Source of the DNA: Oscillospiraceae bacterium
GTDB lineage: Bacteria; Bacillota; Clostridia; Oscillospirales; Ruminococcaceae
DNA: 5,923 nt
Reading direction: 5' to 3'
Assembly (NCBI GenBank): GCA_031271475.1
Contig: JAISVP010000122.1
Location: 1 to 5,923, forward strand
The translations under genes were made by a program, and so were the position numbers. Below are positions 5,425-5,923 of this stretch, one piece after another (positions within the stretch are counted from its first letter, which is position 1; every line of letters starts with the position of its first letter). Under the pieces are notes generated by a model, which ran no database searches, had not been told where the DNA came from, and saw only the letters and a list, made by a program, of their open reading frames with translations.

Positions 5425-5556
5425 TTATTCACCGACATTATACCACATTATTTTCTGATTGTCAAGTCGGTATCTCTTGTAATATCCATTACGATTCGTA
5501 TCTTCCAGTCTGACGCACAAGTTACCGTTTTTGTATGCGGATACAGCAATTTTCAT
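5425..5556 (-). CDS. possible 43-residue small protein, unknown function
   Basis: ATG 5556 to TAA 5427-5425 gives a product starting MKIAVSAYKNGNLCVRLEDT and ending YNVGE. The composition (Lys, Asn, Tyr, Arg rich, with alternating hydrophobic residues) looks protein-like, and the strong hairpin 20 bp beyond the stop would suit a gene end. Against it, there is no RBS at normal distance (the nearest AGGA is 19 nt away), an in-frame stop lies directly upstream, and a perfect-consensus promoter overlaps its 3' third. It could be a short gene, the tail of a decayed gene, or chance. I do not recognise a family. Confidence 0.3.
   Translation of the reverse strand: MKIAVSAYKNGNLCVRLEDTNRNGYYKRYRLDNQKIMWYNVGE
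5437..5465 (-). promoter_or_regulatory. perfect-consensus promoter reading toward the hairpin at 5366-5405
   Basis: TTGACA (5465-5460), a 17-nt spacer and TATAAT (5442-5437) match the consensus at 12 of 12 positions. The spacer shares the segment ATAATG-x-x-G before the -10 with the LRR promoter at 4347-4375. Transcription would start near 5430 and meet the strong hairpin after about 25 nt. The natural downstream gene is the degraded DUF5050-like one. Confidence 0.65.
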
Positions 5557-5649
5557 ATTTTAGCAATGCATGAAATCCTGACAGTATTAAAAATCGGTTT
5601 CTTTGTTGAAGTGTATTCTTGGTATTCATGTTCTTGCATAAACAAGCAT

Positions 5650-5677
5650 ATTATAACATTATTATCCAATAAATCAA
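5650..5677 (-). promoter_or_regulatory. candidate minus-strand promoter in the right intergenic region
   Basis: TTGATT (5677-5672), a 16-nt spacer and TATAAT (5655-5650) form a reasonable sigma-A promoter. It reads left toward the doubtful 43-codon ORF. In AT-rich DNA such a match is only moderately informative. Confidence 0.4.
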
Positions 5678-5864
5678 GGTGTTTACGGTTAATCTAAACC
5701 GCAAAAACGAGCCGCTGATTTATAATATGGACTTGCATTTTTCGAGGTGTAACATATGTGTAACAGCGGCAAAAAACAGAAAACAGAAATTACACCGCGA
5801 TTACAGCGTTAAATATCCCATGAAATCAGATTTTGTGCTTTGATTCTAAACTTACAGGATAATG

Positions 5865-5884
5865 ACATAAATATATATTTATGT
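5865..5884. repeat. 20-bp perfect AT-rich palindrome
   Basis: ACATAAATATATATTTATGT is its own reverse complement. It ends nine bases before the -35 of the promoter candidate at 5894-5923, a position suited to an operator, although low-complexity AT sequence makes chance palindromes more likely. Confidence 0.4.
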
Positions 5885-5893
5885 TAAAAGTGT

Positions 5894-5923
5894 TTGTAGC
5901 AGGCGGGCGAAATTATATATAAT
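5894..5923 (+). promoter_or_regulatory. candidate plus-strand promoter at the right edge
   Basis: TTGTAG (5894-5899), an 18-nt spacer and TATAAT (5918-5923) are arranged as a sigma-A promoter. The -10 coincides with the last bases of the window, so any gene it drives lies off the right edge. Confidence 0.35.

Larger units (their letters stand above)
5557..5923. other. AT-rich intergenic region without a recognisable gene
   Basis: No frame on either strand has both a plausible RBS and protein-like content. The stretch contains the promoter candidate at 5650-5677, a 7-bp inverted repeat (GCCGCTG 5711-5717, CAGCGGC 5764-5770), an 8-bp direct repeat GTGTAACA (5747-5754 and 5758-5765) at an 11-bp interval, an AT palindrome at 5865-5884 and a plus-strand promoter candidate at the right edge. 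Confidence 0.5.

Noticed and set aside
5404..5697. Plus-strand 97-codon reading frame in the right intergenic region
   Set aside because: It starts inside the terminator-like hairpin, has no RBS, has a biased Ile/Ser/Cys-rich composition and overlaps minus-strand promoters.

Overview
The window looks like chromosome from an anaerobic, spore-forming gut or rumen Clostridium relative, probably in the Ruminococcus/Oscillospiraceae area. Three things point that way: an alpha/beta-type small acid-soluble spore protein, a secreted BspA-like leucine-rich-repeat protein ending in a dockerin module, and a lipoprotein solute-binding protein with a Thr/Gly-rich linker. No taxonomic search could be run, so the placement is inference.

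Layout, left to right. (1) 1-1203, minus strand: the N-terminal 401 codons of an ABC transporter solute-binding lipoprotein whose 3' end lies off the left edge. It has a good RBS, a long leader of about 230 nt and a clear housekeeping promoter at 1439-1467, with GTGCAA-type inverted motifs upstream. (2) 1679-2161, minus: a membrane-anchored helix-hairpin-helix protein of ComEA type. (3) 2256-2435, plus: a 59-residue SASP, divergent from the ComEA-like gene; the shared spacer carries two identical -10-like decamers facing away from each other. (4) 2455-2488: a perfect 34-bp palindrome between convergent genes. (5) 2607-4172, minus: a secreted LRR protein with a C-terminal dockerin. (6) 4189-4301: a compact element with near-perfect 16-bp terminal inverted repeats enclosing three hairpins. 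It sits in the 5' leader of the LRR gene, exactly between a strong Shine-Dalgarno sequence and the start region, and downstream of a perfect-consensus promoter (4347-4375). (7) 4440-about 5236, minus: a degraded DUF5050-like beta-propeller gene, readable as one protein only if four single-base deletions are repaired. (8) 5237-5923: largely non-coding, with a strong hairpin (5366-5405), a second perfect-consensus minus-strand promoter (5437-5465), a doubtful 43-codon ORF, a weaker promoter and an AT-rich palindrome near a plus-strand promoter candidate at the right edge.

The genes do not form one operon. The intact surface proteins (solute-binding lipoprotein, dockerin LRR protein) fit an organism that handles complex carbohydrate at its surface. 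The SASP and ComEA-like genes are sporulation and DNA-uptake functions that happen to be neighbours. The most unusual object is the cloverleaf-like element at 4189-4301, which is either a miniature inverted-repeat element that landed between RBS and start codon or a structured cis-regulatory leader. Second are the decayed propeller gene with its uniform -1 lesions and the promoter-to-hairpin unit at 5366-5465 that could make a short RNA.
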